Shown: in pieces, positions 44,415-53,970 of the stretch | How the letters are laid out: each line of letters begins with the position of its first letter | Numbering within the stretch: the first letter of the stretch is position 1 | From: Anaerolineae bacterium | Lineage (GTDB): Bacteria; Chloroflexota; Anaerolineae; J036; Brachytrichaceae | DNA: 64,000 nt | Assembly (NCBI GenBank): GCA_023511655.1 | Contig: JAIMBB010000001.1 | Coordinates: 18,479 to 82,478, forward strand | Direction of reading: 5' to 3' | Translations under genes and position numbers: made by a program | Notes under the pieces: generated by a model | What the model was told of the DNA's origin: nothing | What the model saw: the letters and a program-made list of their open reading frames with translations, nothing else | The model's database searches: none

Positions 44415-45968
44415 ATGGCTCTGAATAAGCACGATTTGTTCGATCGCTTGCCCCCGGAATGGCCAGGGGACGTGTTGCCGGAAATCCAACGTCGGGTATG
44501 CGAGTCGGGGGAGAAAGTCGTCGTGCTGGACGACGACCCAACCGGCACACAAACCGTGCACGACGTCCCGGTGCTGACCGAGTGGTCGTTCGAGTCGTTG
44601 CGCGACGAGTTAGGCCGTGATTCACCCGCTTTCTATGTGTTGACCAACACCCGCGCCATGACGCCGGACAATGCGCGCGCGGTCATGGCGCAGATCGGCG
44701 CGAATCTGGCACGGGCGAGACTGGCCCTCACGTCCGCTCCCACTCCGGCCGGAAGGGCAAAGATGGTCGTCATCAGCCGCAGCGACAGCACGCTGCGTGG
44801 TCACTTACCCGGCGAAGTGGACGCGCTGGCCGAGGCACTCGGCAGCCAACTCCCCACTCGCGGTGCTCGATTCCCAATCTCCGGGCTCTCGCTCTCGGCC
44901 TCGTACCAGCGACCTCCCTACCTCCTCATCCCGGCTTTCTTCGCCGGCGGGCGCTACACGATTGACGACGTGCACTACGTGGCGTACGGCAATGAGCTCA
45001 TGCCGGTCGGCGAGACCGAGTTCGCCCGAGATGCATCGTTCGGCTACCGCACCTCAAACCTGCGTGAATGGATCGAGGAGAAAACAGGTGGCGCGATCCG
45101 CGCGAACAACGTAGCGAGCATTTCGATTGACGACATCCGCACCGGCGGCCCTGAGCGCGTGAAGGCCAGGCTGCTGGCCCTCCAGCCAGGCGATGCGTGC
45201 ATCGTCAATGCCGCCAGCGAACGCGATCTGGAAGTCGTCGCCCTGGCGTGTGTGCTGGCCGAGGCAGACGGTTGCACCTTCCTGTATCGCACCGCAGCAT
45301 CGTTCGCGCGGGCGCGCGCGGGCATCGCGCAGAAACCGCTGTTGACGATGGAGGAGATATTCGGGGAAGATGCTCAGCCGGGAAGCAGGGCGCCGGCACC
45401 ACCGGGTGGGCTGATCGTCGTCGGTTCACACATACCCAAGACATCGCGCCAGTTGCAGGTGTTGCTGGATCGAGGCGTGTCTGCCATCGAGGTTGACGTG
45501 GAAGCTCTGCTCGACGACACCCGACGTGATGCCGAGATCGCGCGTTGCTCCGTGCAGGCCGATGCGCTGATTGGAGCAGGCAGAGACGCCGTGATCTACA
45601 CCAGCCGCCGGCTGATCACCGGCGCCGACGCCGCCCACAGCCTGGCCATCGGCAGCCGCGTCAGCGACGCGCTGGTTGCCATTGTGCGCGGCATCTCGGC
45701 CCGGCCGCGCTATGTGCTGGCCAAGGGCGGCATCACCAGCAGCGATGTGGCGACGAAAGGGCTGAACGTGCGGCGCGCGATGGTGCTCGGGCAACTGTTG
45801 CCGGGCGTACCAGTCTGGCGACTGGGATCGGAGAGCCGATATCCCGGCGCAATCTACGTGGTCTTCCCCGGCAACGTGGGCGGACCGGAGGCGTTGGGGG
45901 AGGCATATTCGAGATTGACAATGGGTTTGTCGAACTCAACGCGCACTCCCAGCCACGCAACGACGTAA
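44415..45968 (+). CDS. Four-carbon acid sugar kinase family protein (DUF1537; OiaK/OtnK-like)
   Basis: 517 residues with both DUF1537 domains: N-terminal VVVLDDDPTGTQTVHDVPV and VVISRSDSTLRGHLPGEVDA, and C-terminal nucleotide-binding LAKGGITSSDVATKGLNVRRA and YVVFPGNVGGPEAL. The family phosphorylates acid sugars such as erythronate, threonate or 3-oxo-isoapionate (OiaK). Beside ApnO/OiaC-like genes, 3-oxo-isoapionate or an erythronate-type acid is the likely substrate. About 20 residues near 148-170 (PTRGARFPISGLSLSASYQR) look like an insertion relative to the family as I remember it. It is the last gene of the island. Confidence 0.85.
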   Translation: MALNKHDLFDRLPPEWPGDVLPEIQRRVCESGEKVVVLDDDPTGTQTVHDVPVLTEWSFESLRDELGRDSPAFYVLTNTRAMTPDNARAVMAQIGANLARARLALTSAPTPAGRAKMVVISRSDSTLRGHLPGEVDALAEALGSQLPTRGARFPISGLSLSASYQRPPYLLIPAFFAGGRYTIDDVHYVAYGNELMPVGETEFARDASFGYRTSNLREWIEEKTGGAIRANNVASISIDDIRTGGPERVKARLLALQPGDACIVNAASERDLEVVALACVLAEADGCTFLYRTAASFARARAGIAQKPLLTMEEIFGEDAQPGSRAPAPPGGLIVVGSHIPKTSRQLQVLLDRGVSAIEVDVEALLDDTRRDAEIARCSVQADALIGAGRDAVIYTSRRLITGADAAHSLAIGSRVSDALVAIVRGISARPRYVLAKGGITSSDVATKGLNVRRAMVLGQLLPGVPVWRLGSESRYPGAIYVVFPGNVGGPEALGEAYSRLTMGLSNSTRTPSHATT

Positions 45969-46451
45969 CATCAAAACGCCTTCTCGTTCCGTCATACAAC
46001 CTGCCCGGCGAATATAAACTGACGGGTGCGTTCACATACGGGGGCATTTTGTTGTAGGGGCAGGCCTATGTGCCTGCCCGCGTTTGGCGCGTATGGGCGG
46101 GCGGCCACGCAGGGCCGCCCCTACATCACACCCCGCTGCCCGTTGTAGGGGCGACTCTATGTGGTCGCCCGCGCAACCAGGGCAGCGACAACCTTCGCGC
46201 AGGTCTTGGGCTGGACTCAAGCAAGCAACCTGCGGGAGGTTCTTGCCCCTATTCGTGAACGCACTCAAACTGACGATGCGGCTGGCGGCGCCATTGTCGG
46301 CCAGAAGTTCGACATCGCCTACGCCAATCGGAACCAGCCCATCCAGTCCAGCGATTGGTGGAACGGAGCCGGGTTGCAGTTCCAGGGCTGCTTTGAAAGC
46401 ATCAAACGCAGTGCGATTCGCACATATCACCGAGATACGTCAGCATCAGGA
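45969..46451. other. Gene-free region with dispersed palindromes and repeat copy 1
   Basis: 483 bases between the convergent DUF1537 and FmdE-like genes. It holds a hairpin (GGGCAGGC 46058-46065 with GCCTGCCC 46072-46079), a run of GTAGGGGCG-type palindromic units and the 160-bp repeat described separately. Short open frames on either strand from 46264 to 46430 show no recognisable protein. Confidence 0.6.
46104..46263 (+). repeat. Long inverted repeat, copy 1 (160 bp)
   Basis: From GCCACGCAGGGCCGCCCCTA to CCCTATTCGTGAACGCA this segment is roughly 92% identical, by eye, to the reverse complement of 63842-64000. Inside are palindromic units such as GTAGGGGCGACTCTATGTGG followed by TCGCCC. The right boundary (…GTGAACGCA) is sharp in both copies. 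Confidence 0.85.
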
Positions 46452-47090
46452 TCATAGATTGGCGCAGGCAGCAGCGTTCACCGCTTCTGCGGCGCGCCAG
46501 ACATAGTCGTGCAGGCTGCTGAAGTAGCTCTCACCGGCGCAGTGCCGGCACAACACGCGACCGTTTACGATGCGCTCGCGCTCGTTCACAATCTCCTCAC
46601 CGCACTGCGCGCATGTCACGCGCACGTGCGGCCGGCTGACTAGGCCGCGCGCCGAGATCAGCAACTCGACCCGTGCTGCACACAGAAGCTCCTCATCGCG
46701 CATGCGCTGGTAGGCGGCGAGCTGGGCGTGCCAGCGGCTGCGCTGGTCCGGGCACGCCGCCAGTGCGCGCCGGCGCGCCTCAGGATGCGGCCAGATCCGC
46801 CAGCCGATCGTTGGGTCGCTCTGCATATCAACGAACGTCACCGCGACCTTGCCGTGGTCAATCAGGCGCAGCGTGCGATGGCCGATCGAGCAACCGGTAG
46901 CCACCATCACGCCATCGGCGAAGCAACCATCGGTTTCAACCAGTGCGAGGGCGCGCTTGCCGGCCTGCGGAAAGTCTAAATGCATTAGCCGGCCGGCCAA
47001 CTCCCCCATGCGCAGACCGAGCACCTGGCGCGGACAGATGTGGTCATGCAAGGCCAGCAGGCGCGGTTCGTACGGCGAGAGATCGAACAT
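46452..47090 (-). CDS. FmdE-domain protein with C-terminal zinc ribbon
   Basis: 212 residues. The FmdE domain is recognisable from CPRQVLGLRMGELAGRLM, LVETDGCFADGVMVATGCSI and GHRTLRLIDHGKVAVTFVD; a C-terminal zinc ribbon has CAQCGEEI and CRHCAGES. FmdE-like proteins are linked to molybdenum or tungsten formylmethanofuran dehydrogenase and to other molybdoenzymes. It lies 69 bases downstream of the molybdopterin subunit on the same strand and may help cofactor insertion or maturation; this is inferred from position. Confidence 0.82.
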   Translation of the reverse strand: MFDLSPYEPRLLALHDHICPRQVLGLRMGELAGRLMHLDFPQAGKRALALVETDGCFADGVMVATGCSIGHRTLRLIDHGKVAVTFVDMQSDPTIGWRIWPHPEARRRALAACPDQRSRWHAQLAAYQRMRDEELLCAARVELLISARGLVSRPHVRVTCAQCGEEIVNERERIVNGRVLCRHCAGESYFSSLHDYVWRAAEAVNAAACANL

Positions 47091-47159
47091 CTTATCCAGC
47101 GAGTCCGGCGCGGCGCAGCGGGCTGCATGGCTCGCTGCGCCGCGCTGTGCATCACGAGA

Positions 47160-49806
47160 TTACCCCGAAGCCTTCGGCACCACCGTGCGCGGCTTGAACG
47201 ACATCTGGTCGAATGCGCTCTTGTAGGGCGACTCGCCAATGCGCTCAATCTGGGCCTTGCCAAGCTTATACCGCGGCGCGTTCGAGATCGGGTCAGGCAC
47301 GGCGTGGGCCAGCGCGTTGGCCGGGTTGTTCTGGAACAGGAAGTAGCTGAAGAGCACGCCAGGCCGGATGTCGTCGGTGACGATGGCCACAGCCCGAATC
47401 TCTGCGCTGGTGCGCTGAATGTAGCCGGCCTTGTCGAGGTCGGTGAATCGGTAGCCTTTTACCCGGATCCAGCCGTCGGTCTGCACCAGGATATCGTCGC
47501 TGAACAGGCGCACATAGTCACCGCTCTCGATCCCGTATTTTGCGGCGTCGTCGGGGTGAATCTCGATGAAGTTCTCGGGCCAGCGCGCGTGAATAACGGG
47601 CTTGCGCGCGTCGTCGGAGCCGCTTTGCCACTTCTCATTCACGCGCCCGCTGGTTAGCCAGAATTCGCCCTTAGCCGGATCGGGCGTGATGCGCGCCTGG
47701 TAATCGCTCACCACCTCCCAGGGCGTCTTGAGCAGCAGAGCCTTGCCGCTGTGCGTATCGAACTCGAACAGCCACTTCGGATGCACGGTCGGCCCCTCAG
47801 GCGGCCCTACCTTAAGCTCTGGGTCGTGCAACCGCTCGGTACCGACCAGCTTGCCGCCTTCGTAGCGGATCGGTGTCTGGATGCCCTCGGTACCGTACTC
47901 GCGCAGCAGATCGTGTGCGCGCTTGCCCTGGCGCTTGGCCAGCCACACCAGCGGATAGTAGTCGAGCACAGTACCGCGGCTGAAGCGCGCAGCCTCCTCG
48001 AACACGTCGTTGCCATCCTTCCAGTCGTAACCCTCGTAGCCCATCCGCTTGGCGAACTGGGCGATCGCCCACCAGTCAGGTTTCGCCTCGCCGGGGGGGG
48101 TCGTAGAACCTGGAGTACAGGCGCAGCCGCCGCTCGCCGTTGCAGCGCGTGACATCGTGCTCGCCCCATTGCGCAGCAGGCAACACGATGTCGGCCAGCT
48201 CGGTGTTGATCGGCTCGACTGGGTAGATGTCCGAGTCCACGATGACCATGCCGCCGCTGTCCACGCGCGCCAGCAGCGTCGCGATGATCTCGTCCTTGTT
48301 GGTCGAAGTGACCTGGTTCGGGTTCTCGCGCGTGAACCTGCGCAGCGCGGCGGCCAGGAATTGGCTGGCGGCCTGACCACCCGTCCATGTGTTGCCGATC
48401 ACCCAGGCGAAGCGCACGTGGCCATCCATCACCCAGCGGTCGAGGTCGAGCTGGTTGCGCCGGCGGCCGGGCAGTTTCTCCGGGGTCTTATCCATCGGAT
48501 AAGCGGCGCCCGCCATCCAGCCGCGCTGGTGCCCACCCAGGCGGCTGATCACGCGGCCGGGCCGGTTGCCGGCACCGCACAGCAGACCGAGCGCGGCCAA
48601 CGAGGCCGTGTTCAGGTAGTTGTGGCTCCAGTAGTTGCCCTTTTCGAAGTTGAACGAGGCCTTCGGGCGCGGACCACCAGCGCCGGTCAGCATCTCCGCA
48701 GCCTTGCGGATCTTCTCAGCTGGCACGCCCGTGGTCGCCGCTGCTTTCTCCAGCTCAGCAGGCTCATATTTGAGCAGCCATTCCTTATAGTCTTTGTAGT
48801 TGCTCTGGAACTGGCCCCACGTCGTGCGCCACTGCCATGGCGTGTTACGCGGCCCGCGGCCGAACCCGGCATCCACTTCCCAGCTGTTGGCGACCCAGCG
48901 ATCAATGAACTCCTTGTCCTCCCAGCCGTTCTCCAGAATGATGCGGTTGATGGCCAGGTGCAGAATGGTATCGGTGCCTGGGATGACGGGCAGGTGCAGG
49001 TCGCCGTTCTGCTCGGCATATGCTACGCCCGCCGTGCGGCGGGGCACCACCATGATCAGCTTCTTGCCCAGCATCCACGAGGTGAAGACCACCGTCTTGG
49101 TCTCGAATGGATCGGTGCCGCTGATGAACAGCACGTCGGCAGCGGCATAGTCCTTGTAACTGGCACTGAAGGTGATGATGCCGGCGTCGTCCATGCCGCC
49201 AGTGTCGCTGCTCATGCCGGGCTTGTCGTGCTGGGCGAAGGCCGCCGTGTTGATGCTTCCCCAGGCCAGCTTGGTGATGGCATAGGTATTCTCGAAGAAC
49301 TCATACGAGTATGTCTTCATTGCCCAGGCCATTTCGCCATACTTGGATAGCACGTGCTTGCTCACCGCCACCATCACGTCCAGCGCTGTATCCCAGCTCA
49401 CGCGCTCGAGCTTGCCGTCCACCCGAATCTGCGGGTATAGCAGTCGGTCGCGCGTTGGCTTATCCGGGTTGTATGCCTTCAAGGCGTTGGTGCCGCCGCG
49501 GATGGAGTAATTGCCTTTGAGGTTCACCACCGTCGCGTCGTTGTCAGGCACTACCAGCACATGGTGCGGTTGGCCATTCACACTGACGATGTTGTGCTGG
49601 TTCGGGCTGATCCACCAGCCCAGCGTGCTGGTAGGGAAATCAACGTTGAAGGCGTTCTCCGCAGCTTTCGGGCCGCCTTCCTTGCCCACTGGCCACGTGT
49701 ATACCTTGTAGCCACACGCCACCACGCAGTAATCGCACGCCGTGGTCGTGACCTTGGCATCAGGCGGCGGCAGGGGCACGCGGTTCTGGCGAATGTAGCT
49801 GCTCAT
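47160..49806 (-). CDS. idrA: Molybdopterin catalytic subunit, IdrA/AioA family, with frameshift
   Basis: Catalytic subunit of an arsenite-oxidase-type molybdoenzyme, about 881 residues once one base is removed. The N-terminus has TTACDYCVVACGYKVYTWP, the CxxCxxxC [3Fe-4S] motif of the AioA/IdrA group, with no Tat signal of its own. Reading breaks at a run of eight G (plus strand 48093-48100): upstream ends RLYSRFYDPP and continues in another frame as GEAKPDWWAIAQFAKRMGYE. Seven G would restore the frame, so a sequencing error or a very recent mutation is likely. It overlaps the Rieske gene (ATGA). Two diheme peroxidases upstream favour iodate reductase (IdrA) over arsenite oxidase. Confidence 0.75.
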
Positions 49807-50345
49807 GGGATCACCTCATTGTTGTGAAAACCAAAGATCAAGCCCATCATGCCGGTAGCATAGATGTCGTCGCCGTCCAGCTCCAGCACGACCTGGGGCA
49901 AGCCGTCGGTAGCGTGGCCGCTGATCACCATGCCATGGCGGGTGAGGTCGAAGGTGGTCAGGTGCAATGGGCATGGTCCGGCCACCTGGTTGACCGCGTC
50001 GAAGTATGGGATCGGGCTGCCCTGATGCGTGCACAAGTTGTTGAAGGCCACCACGTCGCCGTCAGGGCCGATGCCGCCACCGGCTGGCGCCCCAAGCTTG
50101 TACAACAGCGCTGAACAGTTGGGGTGCTGATGCGGATACTGAAACGCCACCGGCCTGCCGAGTTGTAGCGCACTGAGCCGGCCGATCTTCTGACGCGGAT
50201 AGCTCACGCGCACTAGCGATAGCCCGCGCGCCGCTGCAGCCCGCGCCAGCTCCGGCGGCATGGCCACCAAGGCGAGCGCGCCACCACTCAGAAACAGGAA
50301 GCTCCGGCGGCTAATTTTGGCTTGCAAGTTGCAGGAATCACTCAT
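49803..50345 (-). CDS. idrB: Rieske [2Fe-2S] small subunit, IdrB/AioB family, Tat-exported
   Basis: 180 residues from the ATG at 50345, which overlaps the stop of the upstream peroxidase gene (ATGA). The twin-arginine signal (KISRRSFLFLSGG) should carry the folded heterodimer to the periplasm. Rieske ligands are CTHQGS and CPLHLTTF. The C-terminal GHATDGLPQVVLELDGDDIY matches AioB/IdrB. The order small subunit then large subunit is the usual aioBA order, with a 4-base overlap. Confidence 0.85.
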   Translation of the reverse strand: MSDSCNLQAKISRRSFLFLSGGALALVAMPPELARAAAARGLSLVRVSYPRQKIGRLSALQLGRPVAFQYPHQHPNCSALLYKLGAPAGGGIGPDGDVVAFNNLCTHQGSPIPYFDAVNQVAGPCPLHLTTFDLTRHGMVISGHATDGLPQVVLELDGDDIYATGMMGLIFGFHNNEVIP

Positions 50346-51670
50346 GGCTGTATCACTCCATAAGCAGGTAGCTGCGGCGCCTGGATGATGATCTTGTCGC
50401 CGCACAGGCTTTGCAGGAACGCCACCAGGTCTCGTTGTTCTTCGGCACTCAGGTTAAGCGGCTGGATGAGCGGGTCACGCTGACCGATGCCGTTGCCGCC
50501 ACCCTGGTTGTAGAAGGCCACCACGTCTTCGAGCGTCGCCAGCTCGCCGTTGTGCATGTAGGGCGGGTGATAGCACACCTCGCGCAGCGACGGCGTGCGG
50601 AATTTACCCAAGTCGTCGGGGTTGCCGGTTACCAGCGCCAGACCATGGTCGTTCTTGGCTGTGTTGTACGTCTCCTGGTTCGCGCCGCGCGACCAGAACT
50701 GCCAGCGCACCGTGATCTGACGCAGAGGGTTGGTCGCCCACTCTGCCGGCGTGGGTACGCCCGTGTTGTGGAAGCTGTTGTCGCTGAGAAGCGGCCCGTT
50801 GTGGCAGGCTATGCAGCGCGCCTTCCCCGTGAACAATTCATAGCCGCGCTTAGCCTCGGCACTGATCGCGTTCGTCTCGCCTTGAAGGTATCGGTCGAAC
50901 GGCACATTCCGCGAGTTCAGCGTGCGCTGGAACGTCGCCACAGCTTTGAGAGCATCGCTGTAGAGCGGGAAGTCGGTGCCGAATACCCGTTTGAAGCGAG
51001 CGACATACTCCGGCACCTGCGCCAGGCGCTCCTCGACCATGGCCACGTCGACGTTACCGGCGATCGTGCCCTGCCATGCGCCATCGTTCTGGCGCTCGAT
51101 GCTGGTGGCGCTGCCGTCCCAGTTCAGCTTGGTGTAGTAGGCCACGTTGTACAGCGTCTGCGATTTGCGCCAGTGCGTGGTGCCTGGGTAGCCGAACGAC
51201 ATTGGGCTGCCCACCGCCCACGTGCCATCGCCAGCAGGGTGACAACTGTTGCACGAGATGCTGCCGCTGCCGCTGAAGCGCGGGTCGAAATACAGCAGCT
51301 TGCCCAGTTCGACCTTTTCGTCGGTGATGGGATTGTCGGCCGGCGCGCTGACGGGAGGCAACACGACCAGCGCCGGATAATCGGCAGGGTTGAAACCGTC
51401 GTCCGGCGTCGCCGTCGCTGCGACCGGAGCAGCCGCTTCAACAGCGGCCGCTGGCGTAGCCTGCGGCGCCACGGCGACGCCAGTGGCCGACTCCGCAGGC
51501 CGCTCAGCCGCCGGCTCAGTCCCGCGGGGCGGGTTGAGCAAGATCAGCAGCACACCACTCACCAGCACGAGGGCGACCACGACCGCGCCGACGATGATGG
51601 CCATATCGCGCCTCGTGACCTCCTGGTCTTCCCAGGATTTCTTGGGAGGTTGCGGGTTGGTCTGACTCAT
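50342..51670 (-). CDS. idrP2: Membrane-anchored diheme cytochrome c peroxidase (MauG/CcpA type), IdrP-like
   Basis: 442 residues. A single N-terminal anchor (AIIVGAVVVALVLVSGVLLI) is followed by a Pro/Ala linker and a diheme peroxidase domain with haem sites CNSCH and CIACH and the axial-Met region PYMHNGELATLEDVVAFYN. It should face the periplasm. Its C-terminus (QAPQLPAY) resembles the end of the next peroxidase (QAPELPAY), suggesting duplication. Such proteins detoxify hydrogen peroxide made by iodate reductase in known idr operons. Overlaps both neighbours by 4 bases. The symbol reflects position, not proven orthology. Confidence 0.8.
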   Translation of the reverse strand: MSQTNPQPPKKSWEDQEVTRRDMAIIVGAVVVALVLVSGVLLILLNPPRGTEPAAERPAESATGVAVAPQATPAAAVEAAAPVAATATPDDGFNPADYPALVVLPPVSAPADNPITDEKVELGKLLYFDPRFSGSGSISCNSCHPAGDGTWAVGSPMSFGYPGTTHWRKSQTLYNVAYYTKLNWDGSATSIERQNDGAWQGTIAGNVDVAMVEERLAQVPEYVARFKRVFGTDFPLYSDALKAVATFQRTLNSRNVPFDRYLQGETNAISAEAKRGYELFTGKARCIACHNGPLLSDNSFHNTGVPTPAEWATNPLRQITVRWQFWSRGANQETYNTAKNDHGLALVTGNPDDLGKFRTPSLREVCYHPPYMHNGELATLEDVVAFYNQGGGNGIGQRDPLIQPLNLSAEEQRDLVAFLQSLCGDKIIIQAPQLPAYGVIQP

Positions 51671-53241
51671 TGGTTCTCTCCTAGCGTGCGGATTTGGTAG
51701 GCCGGCAGCTCTGGCGCTTGCACGGCGGGCAGGCTGGGACTGCTCAGGCTCTCGAGGAAGGCCACCAGTTGACCGACCTCCTCATCTGTCAGATTCAGCG
51801 GCTGCAGCACGGTATTCCCCGGGCCACCGCCAGCGTCGTAGAACTGCACCACATTTTCGAGCGTGGCCAGCGTGCCGTTGTGCATGTACGGCGCGGTATA
51901 TTTCAGTTCGCGCAGCGGCGCGGTGCGGAACTTGCCTGCGTCTGCAGATTTTTGCGTCACCGCGCGCAATCCGATATCCCGGCGCAGGGTGCGGTAGTCG
52001 GCCACGCCCAGCGTGCGGAAGAAGCGGCGGAAGGTGATGTGGCGCAGTGGGTCGGAGAAGATCTCGGGGTTCTCGGGCACGCCAAGGGCATAGAACTTGT
52101 TGTCGCTTAGCGCGTTGCCGGTATGACAGCGAGAGCAGCCAGCTTTGCCCTTGAACAGCTCGAGCCCTGCCTGCGCGTCGGCGTTCAACGCCCCGGTTTC
52201 CCCGGCCATGAAGCGGTCATACGGCGTCGGCGCCGAGTTCAGCGACAGCACGTATGCCGCCAGAGCGTTCAGGATGCGGCCATACGAGGGGCCGGCGTTG
52301 TACGCATCTTTGAATAGCTGCACATATTCGGGGATCTGCTTCATGCGCTCGACCAGAATGCGGCCATCAGCCTGGAAGAAGTGCGCCTCGGTCAGGTGGT
52401 CGCGCACGATGGTCTGAATATCGTTGCTGCCCTCTAGACGGCCATCCCAGTAACCGAAAGGCATAAACGCCATGTTCATCACCGTCGGCGTGTTGCGGAA
52501 GTACAGGCTGCCGGGGTAGCCGCTGCTCAGAGCCTTGCCGTCGGTGAAGGCCTTATCGGGCTGGTGGCACGTTGCGCAACTCATCGAGGTGTCGGCCGAC
52601 AGCCGGTTGTCGAAGAACAGATACTTGCCCAACAGCACCTCAGCTGGCTTGAACTCTTTGCCAGTGGCCGTGAACGGCGTCGTGACCTCAAGCGGCATGG
52701 CGATCTCCATGGGCTTGAGCACATAGGCCGGCGCCTCGGATACCGCGTCGCCAGTCAAGCCAGACAGGTAGGTCACTATCAGGTCAATCTCCGCCGGTGT
52801 GAGGCGGTCAACGAAGTTGGCCAGCATCACACCAGAAGGACACGGTCCGTTCGGGCATTGCGGAGCGATGAAAGCTTCAGGAGCGACGATTGACTCGCGG
52901 ATGTAGGCCTTGGCATCCATGCCTGGCTTGCGCGTCGCTGCTTCGGCGCCAATCCGGGACAGGTTTGGCCCAACCAGGCCGGTGGCGCCCGGCACGCCAG
53001 GGATGGTGTGACAGCCGATACAACCGGCCTTGACGAAGACCGCGCTGGTCTGTGGGTCGGCGGGTGCATGCAGCCATAGCGCACGCACTGGCGTACCAGG
53101 ACTGCCAGACAGCACAGCGAGCACGCCGATTGCGACGCCGGCCGTTGCTATGGTCAGCGCAATGCGCGCCAGGGATCGTGAAGAATGATGTCGCAAAGCG
53201 CATACCTCCTCTTGCTCTTCCGAAGGATTCATGGAGAGCAT
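51667..53241 (-). CDS. idrP1: Triheme cytochrome c / diheme peroxidase fusion, IdrP-like
   Basis: 524 residues. An N-terminal membrane anchor (about 25-45) is followed by a monohaem cytochrome c domain (CIGCHTIPG, with a possible Met ligand in SGVMLANF) and a diheme MauG/CcpA domain with CATCHQ, CSRCHTG and APYMHNGTLATLENVVQFYD. The extra cytochrome domain could pass electrons from the quinone pool or a soluble carrier to the peroxidase or to the Rieske subunit. It is the first gene after the response regulator and overlaps the second peroxidase by 4 bases. The symbol is by analogy with idrP1. Confidence 0.8.
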   Translation of the reverse strand: MLSMNPSEEQEEVCALRHHSSRSLARIALTIATAGVAIGVLAVLSGSPGTPVRALWLHAPADPQTSAVFVKAGCIGCHTIPGVPGATGLVGPNLSRIGAEAATRKPGMDAKAYIRESIVAPEAFIAPQCPNGPCPSGVMLANFVDRLTPAEIDLIVTYLSGLTGDAVSEAPAYVLKPMEIAMPLEVTTPFTATGKEFKPAEVLLGKYLFFDNRLSADTSMSCATCHQPDKAFTDGKALSSGYPGSLYFRNTPTVMNMAFMPFGYWDGRLEGSNDIQTIVRDHLTEAHFFQADGRILVERMKQIPEYVQLFKDAYNAGPSYGRILNALAAYVLSLNSAPTPYDRFMAGETGALNADAQAGLELFKGKAGCSRCHTGNALSDNKFYALGVPENPEIFSDPLRHITFRRFFRTLGVADYRTLRRDIGLRAVTQKSADAGKFRTAPLRELKYTAPYMHNGTLATLENVVQFYDAGGGPGNTVLQPLNLTDEEVGQLVAFLESLSSPSLPAVQAPELPAYQIRTLGENQ

Positions 53242-53286
53242 ATGCCGCGGGGTTGCGCGTGTCGTCCTCCTGCGGGATGAAAAAGC

Positions 53287-53970
53287 TCACCCCATGGGGT
53301 GAGGCGAGTCGCCCAGGCCGTGCTGCACCGCCCACAGAGCCGCCTGGACGCGATCGGACACGCGCAGCTTGGCAAAGATGTGGCGCACGTGCGTCTTCAC
53401 CGTATTCACGCTGAGCGAGAGCGCTCTGGCGATAGTGTCGTTGTCCAGCCCTTGGGCGATCAGCCGCAGCACGCGCAGCTCGGCGTCCGTGAGCGCCTCA
53501 GCCGCATCCTCGGCTGCGCCGCGTGCTTCAAAGGTCGCCGTGCCGGTCGCAGCGAGCGCGCGCTGCAGCAGAACCGGGTCGATCGCATGTTCGCCACTGG
53601 CGATGGCGCGCACAGCGGCCACGATGCTATCGGGCTCGACCTCCTTGGACAGAAAGCCTGCAGCGCCCAGGGCCACCGCCCGCGCCAGATGGGCAGCGCT
53701 GGCATGCGAGGTGAGCATGATCACGCTCACGCGCGGATGCGCGGCTTTGATCGCGGCCAGAGCCTGCAGGCCATCCAGCCCGGGCATGCGGATGTCCATC
53801 AGCACCACACGCGGCATAATCTGAGCGCACATAGCAATGGCCTCCTCGCCGGTGCGCGCCTCGCCGATCACGCGCATCCCCTCGCGCTCGAACATGGCGC
53901 GCAGCCCTTCGCGCACCACGGCGTGGTCGTCGGCGATCAGGATGGTGATAGCTTCGACGTCGCTGCTCAT
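53287..53970 (-). CDS. NarL/FixJ-family response regulator
   Basis: 227 residues from the ATG at 53970. The receiver is intact: acidic pair in LIADDHAVV, phospho-acceptor Asp in VVLMDIRMPG, Thr in VIMLTSHAS and Lys in GFLSKE. The C-terminal LuxR-type helix-turn-helix (LTDAELRVLRLIAQGLDNDT, TVKTHVRHIFAKL) binds DNA. It is coupled to the sensor kinase by a 4-base overlap and probably controls the respiratory operon that starts 46 bases downstream. Confidence 0.92.
   Translation of the reverse strand: MSSDVEAITILIADDHAVVREGLRAMFEREGMRVIGEARTGEEAIAMCAQIMPRVVLMDIRMPGLDGLQALAAIKAAHPRVSVIMLTSHASAAHLARAVALGAAGFLSKEVEPDSIVAAVRAIASGEHAIDPVLLQRALAATGTATFEARGAAEDAAEALTDAELRVLRLIAQGLDNDTIARALSLSVNTVKTHVRHIFAKLRVSDRVQAALWAVQHGLGDSPHPMG

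Noticed and set aside
46161..46457. Open frame across repeat copy 1 and the following sequence
   Set aside because: A matching frame runs through the other copy of the repeat, so openness reflects repeat composition. No domain or ribosome site is visible.
47160..48380. A separate gene for the C-terminal half of the molybdenum subunit
   Set aside because: The frame's start lies inside the other half in a different frame, and the sequences join perfectly at the G8 run, so one frameshifted gene explains both halves.
47160..50345. Plain arsenite oxidase (aioBA) interpretation
   Set aside because: Not fully excluded, but two coupled diheme peroxidases and the absence of an aio cytochrome c gene fit iodate reductase better; kept as the alternative in the entries.
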